Source: Ectobacillus polymachus
GTDB lineage: Bacteria; Bacillota; Bacilli; Bacillales; Bacillaceae_G
Direction: 5' to 3'
Assembly: GCF_048159605.1 (NCBI RefSeq)
Contig: NZ_JBLREB010000001.1
Span: forward strand, 1,488,001 to 1,552,000
DNA length: 64,000 bases
The notes beneath the pieces were generated by a model. It saw nothing but the letters and a program-made list of their open reading frames with translations. It did no database searches and was not told the origin of the DNA. Within the stretch, counting starts at the first letter, position 1, and the number at the start of each line of letters is the position of its first letter. Below are positions 62,547 through 64,000 of the stretch, in pieces. Made by a program: the position numbers and the translations under genes.

Positions 62547-62844
62547 AGCTCTTCCCTCTTTTCAAAATCCTTTTTTTGTATATTTCCCTATACTTTATTT
62601 TTCATCATACCTTTAGAAAAACTTATAATAGGAAGAAGGATTCTACTATGTTCCTGTCATATTAAAGCTATACCTGTATTTTTTCATTTCTATCGGATAG
62701 TAGTATGAAATACATATTCTCTATGAGCATACATACAGTATCTATAAGAGAGATTGTCAGATGTAAAGTGGATATTCTCACCGAAAGATAGTCGGAGCAT
62801 TCTGACATATACGGGATAAAGTATGATAGGAAGGAAGAAGTAGT

Positions 62845-63126
62845 ATGCGACTTCGTAGCTTTGTCATTTTTTATGTAATCGTTTCCGTTCTTTATGGTTG
62901 CTACAAGTTCTTATTCATATTTCTTAGGTTTCATGACCATAGTATCCTTTCCCCTTCCATTCTCGAACATATTGGATTTACATGCTACATGATATTTTCC
63001 ATTTCTATCGCATTTGCTTATTTAAAACGAGTACGTTATTCCATTCCTGTTGCATTATTTTCGTTAACTTGGACCTCAAATATCGTTTGGATTTGGATAT
63101 ATCTTCATATTCTTATCAATTTCTAA
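62845..63126 (+). CDS. Small membrane protein, three helices
   Basis: This 93-residue hydrophobic protein has helices at about 5-28, 42-60 and 68-90, with short polar links. AGGAAGGAAGAAGT precedes the ATG. The family is not recognised. It lies next to an amino-acid transporter gene on the other strand and ends at a shared terminator. Confidence 0.6.
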   Translation: MRLRSFVIFYVIVSVLYGCYKFLFIFLRFHDHSILSPSILEHIGFTCYMIFSISIAFAYLKRVRYSIPVALFSLTWTSNIVWIWIYLHILINF

Positions 63127-63130
63127 CAAA

Positions 63131-63161
63131 AAAAGAGATGATTCTAAGAATCATCTCTTTT
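63131..63161. terminator. Bidirectional terminator
   Basis: AAAGAGATGATTC/GAATCATCTCTTT, 13-base stem with a 3-base loop and A/T runs on both strands. Confidence 0.85.
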
Positions 63162-63172
63162 CACTATAAAGA

Positions 63173-63895
63173 TTATAACATTTTCTCTAAAAATTCTTGC
63201 GCGCGTTTACTTTTCGGTGATGTAAAGAATTCTGAAGGTGGTGCATCTTCAGCTAGCTTACCATCTTCTAAGAACAGAACACGATCTGCTACCTCTCGGG
63301 CAAATCCCATTTCATGGGTAACGATTAACATCGTCATACCTGTATGAGCCAGTGACTTCATAACTTCAAGAACTTCTTTTACCATTTCAGGATCAAGCGC
63401 AGAAGTCGGTTCATCAAATAACATAACCTCTGGTTCCATTGCAAGTGCTCTCGCGATGGCAACACGCTGCTTTTGTCCTCCAGATAATCGGTTAGGATAT
63501 TCATTCGCCTTTTCACTCAATCCAACTTTGCTTAGAAGTTCGCCTGCCTTTTCACCTGCTTGCTCTTTTGTTAAACCTTTCACTTTAATCGGAGCATAGG
63601 TTAAGTTTTCTAAAACAGTCATATGAGGGAAAAGATGGAAATGTTGAAATACCATTCCAACATTTTGCCGTACTTTCATAATATCGGTTTTCTTATCAGC
63701 AATGTCTTCCTCTTTAATCCAAACATGCCCTGAAGTTGGCTGTTCTAATAAATTAATGCAACGTAAAAAGGTAGATTTTCCTGATCCAGACGGTCCAATA
63801 ATTGCAACAACCTGGCCTTGTTCAATCGTAGTTGTAATATCTTTTAGTACTTCAAGTTTACCAAATGATTTATGCAGTCCTTCAACCTTAATCAC
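63173..63895 (-). CDS. Amino-acid ABC transporter ATP-binding protein (ArtM/GlnQ type)
   Basis: This subunit powers polar amino-acid uptake. Walker A is GPSGSGKSTFLR (residues 32-43), the signature LSGGQKQRVAIARAL is near 135, Walker B VMLFDEPTSALDPEM is near 160 and the switch His is in IVTHEMGF. 240 residues. GTG 63895 overlaps the end of the permease gene. The yqiZ (artM) position next to the yqj block suggests arginine transport, but glutamine is possible. Confidence 0.93.
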   Translation of the reverse strand: MIKVEGLHKSFGKLEVLKDITTTIEQGQVVAIIGPSGSGKSTFLRCINLLEQPTSGHVWIKEEDIADKKTDIMKVRQNVGMVFQHFHLFPHMTVLENLTYAPIKVKGLTKEQAGEKAGELLSKVGLSEKANEYPNRLSGGQKQRVAIARALAMEPEVMLFDEPTSALDPEMVKEVLEVMKSLAHTGMTMLIVTHEMGFAREVADRVLFLEDGKLAEDAPPSEFFTSPKSKRAQEFLEKML

Positions 63896-64000
63896 TTTTT
63901 TTCATTCTCCCTTCTATTGCTTTTCCGAGAATCGTCAATAGAATGACTAAAACGTAGTACACTGCCCCAACGAAAATAAGTGGTTCAAAATACGCATATT
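63888..64000 (-). CDS. Amino-acid ABC transporter permease, 3' end only
   Basis: The frame runs off the right edge. The visible C-terminus reads YAYFEPLIFVGAVYYVLVIL and then LTILGKAIEGRMKKSD, the last helix and basic tail of a HisM-type permease. Its stop overlaps the ATPase start by 8 bases. The rest of the operon (permease N-terminus, binding protein) lies beyond the window. Confidence 0.8.
   Translation of the reverse strand, partial: YAYFEPLIFVGAVYYVLVILLTILGKAIEGRMKKSD

Noticed and set aside
1..64000. CRISPR array, rRNA, tRNA or prophage
   Set aside because: No regularly spaced repeats, rRNA-like or tRNA-like sequence, or phage structural genes were seen.

Overview
The window looks like chromosomal DNA of an endospore-forming Bacillaceae member, most likely a relative of the Bacillus cereus group. 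It is low in GC, has strong AGGAGG ribosome sites with many GTG and TTG starts, and carries complete forespore loci (spoVA, spoIIA-sigF, dacF, spoIIM). Gene order follows the conserved Bacillus blocks scpAB/ppiB/spoVA/sigF/dacF/pupG/deoB/xerD/fur/spoIIM, nudF/yqkF-yqkC, and rnz/dinB/yqjE/yqjD/yqjC. Species assignment is inference. No rRNA, tRNA or CRISPR array was seen.

Layout. 1-4.1 kb: a hydroxyacid dehydrogenase, a degenerate REC-PAS-GGDEF protein, small orphan proteins and an ArsR regulator. 4.1-9.5 kb: the glucose phosphotransferase locus glcT-ptsG-ptsH-ptsI, with a GlcT antiterminator/terminator leader before ptsG; ptsG appears to start at ATT. 9.6-15.5 kb: a HAD phosphatase, scpB/scpA, a DUF309 protein, ribT, ppiB and a ypuA-like secreted protein. 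15.5-23.6 kb: spoVAA-AB-AC-AD-AEb-AEa-AF with a sigma-G promoter, then dacF and spoIIAA-spoIIAB-sigF with a sigma-F promoter before dacF. 23.8-30.3 kb: SIMPL protein, deoB-pupG nucleoside salvage, a YtkA-type lipoprotein, xerD, yqzK, fur, spoIIM. 30.4-39.3 kb: acetyltransferase, nudF, yqkF, yqkE, an HTH/ribbon-helix-helix protein, a TnpB-only transposable element, a LacI regulator, yqkD, yqkC, a CDGSH protein and a crcB pair. 39.4-44.4 kb: an FMN riboswitch controlling ribD-ribE-ribBA-ribH, then bioB under a BirA-type operator. 44.4-48.2 kb: DUF554 protein, class D sortase, a tnpB-less relic of a TnpB element, a MarR regulator and a DUF2062 protein. 48.3-53.2 kb: argJ-argB-argD-argF without argC, and yqzH. 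53.2-64 kb: the yqjPQ pair under a perfect palindrome, proC, rnz, dinB, yqjE, the mce-mmdA pair, a Prli42-like miniprotein, an L,D-transpeptidase, and the start of an amino-acid ABC transporter that runs off the right edge.

How the genes work together. The sugar locus is a self-contained control circuit: ptsG encodes the sensor/transporter, glcT the RNA-binding antiterminator that ptsG controls, and the ptsG leader is its target. The sporulation block holds the forespore sigma-F switch (anti-anti-sigma, anti-sigma, sigma), its peptidase partner, and the dipicolinic-acid channel operon switched on later by sigma-G. The rib, bio and arg loci each have a recognisable sensing element in front (riboswitch, BirA box, probable ArgR box).

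The most unusual material is the pair of TnpB-family elements at about 33.9-35.5 kb and 45.9-46.3 kb. The first has an apparently intact RuvC nuclease and an omega-RNA-like 3' region. The second has lost the nuclease but keeps both ends and an RNA region similar in sequence and order, and it abuts the start codon of a sortase gene. Other points worth checking are the ATT start of ptsG, the 22-base palindrome overlapping the yqjPQ promoter, and the argJBDF cluster with a long leader in the place where argC is expected.
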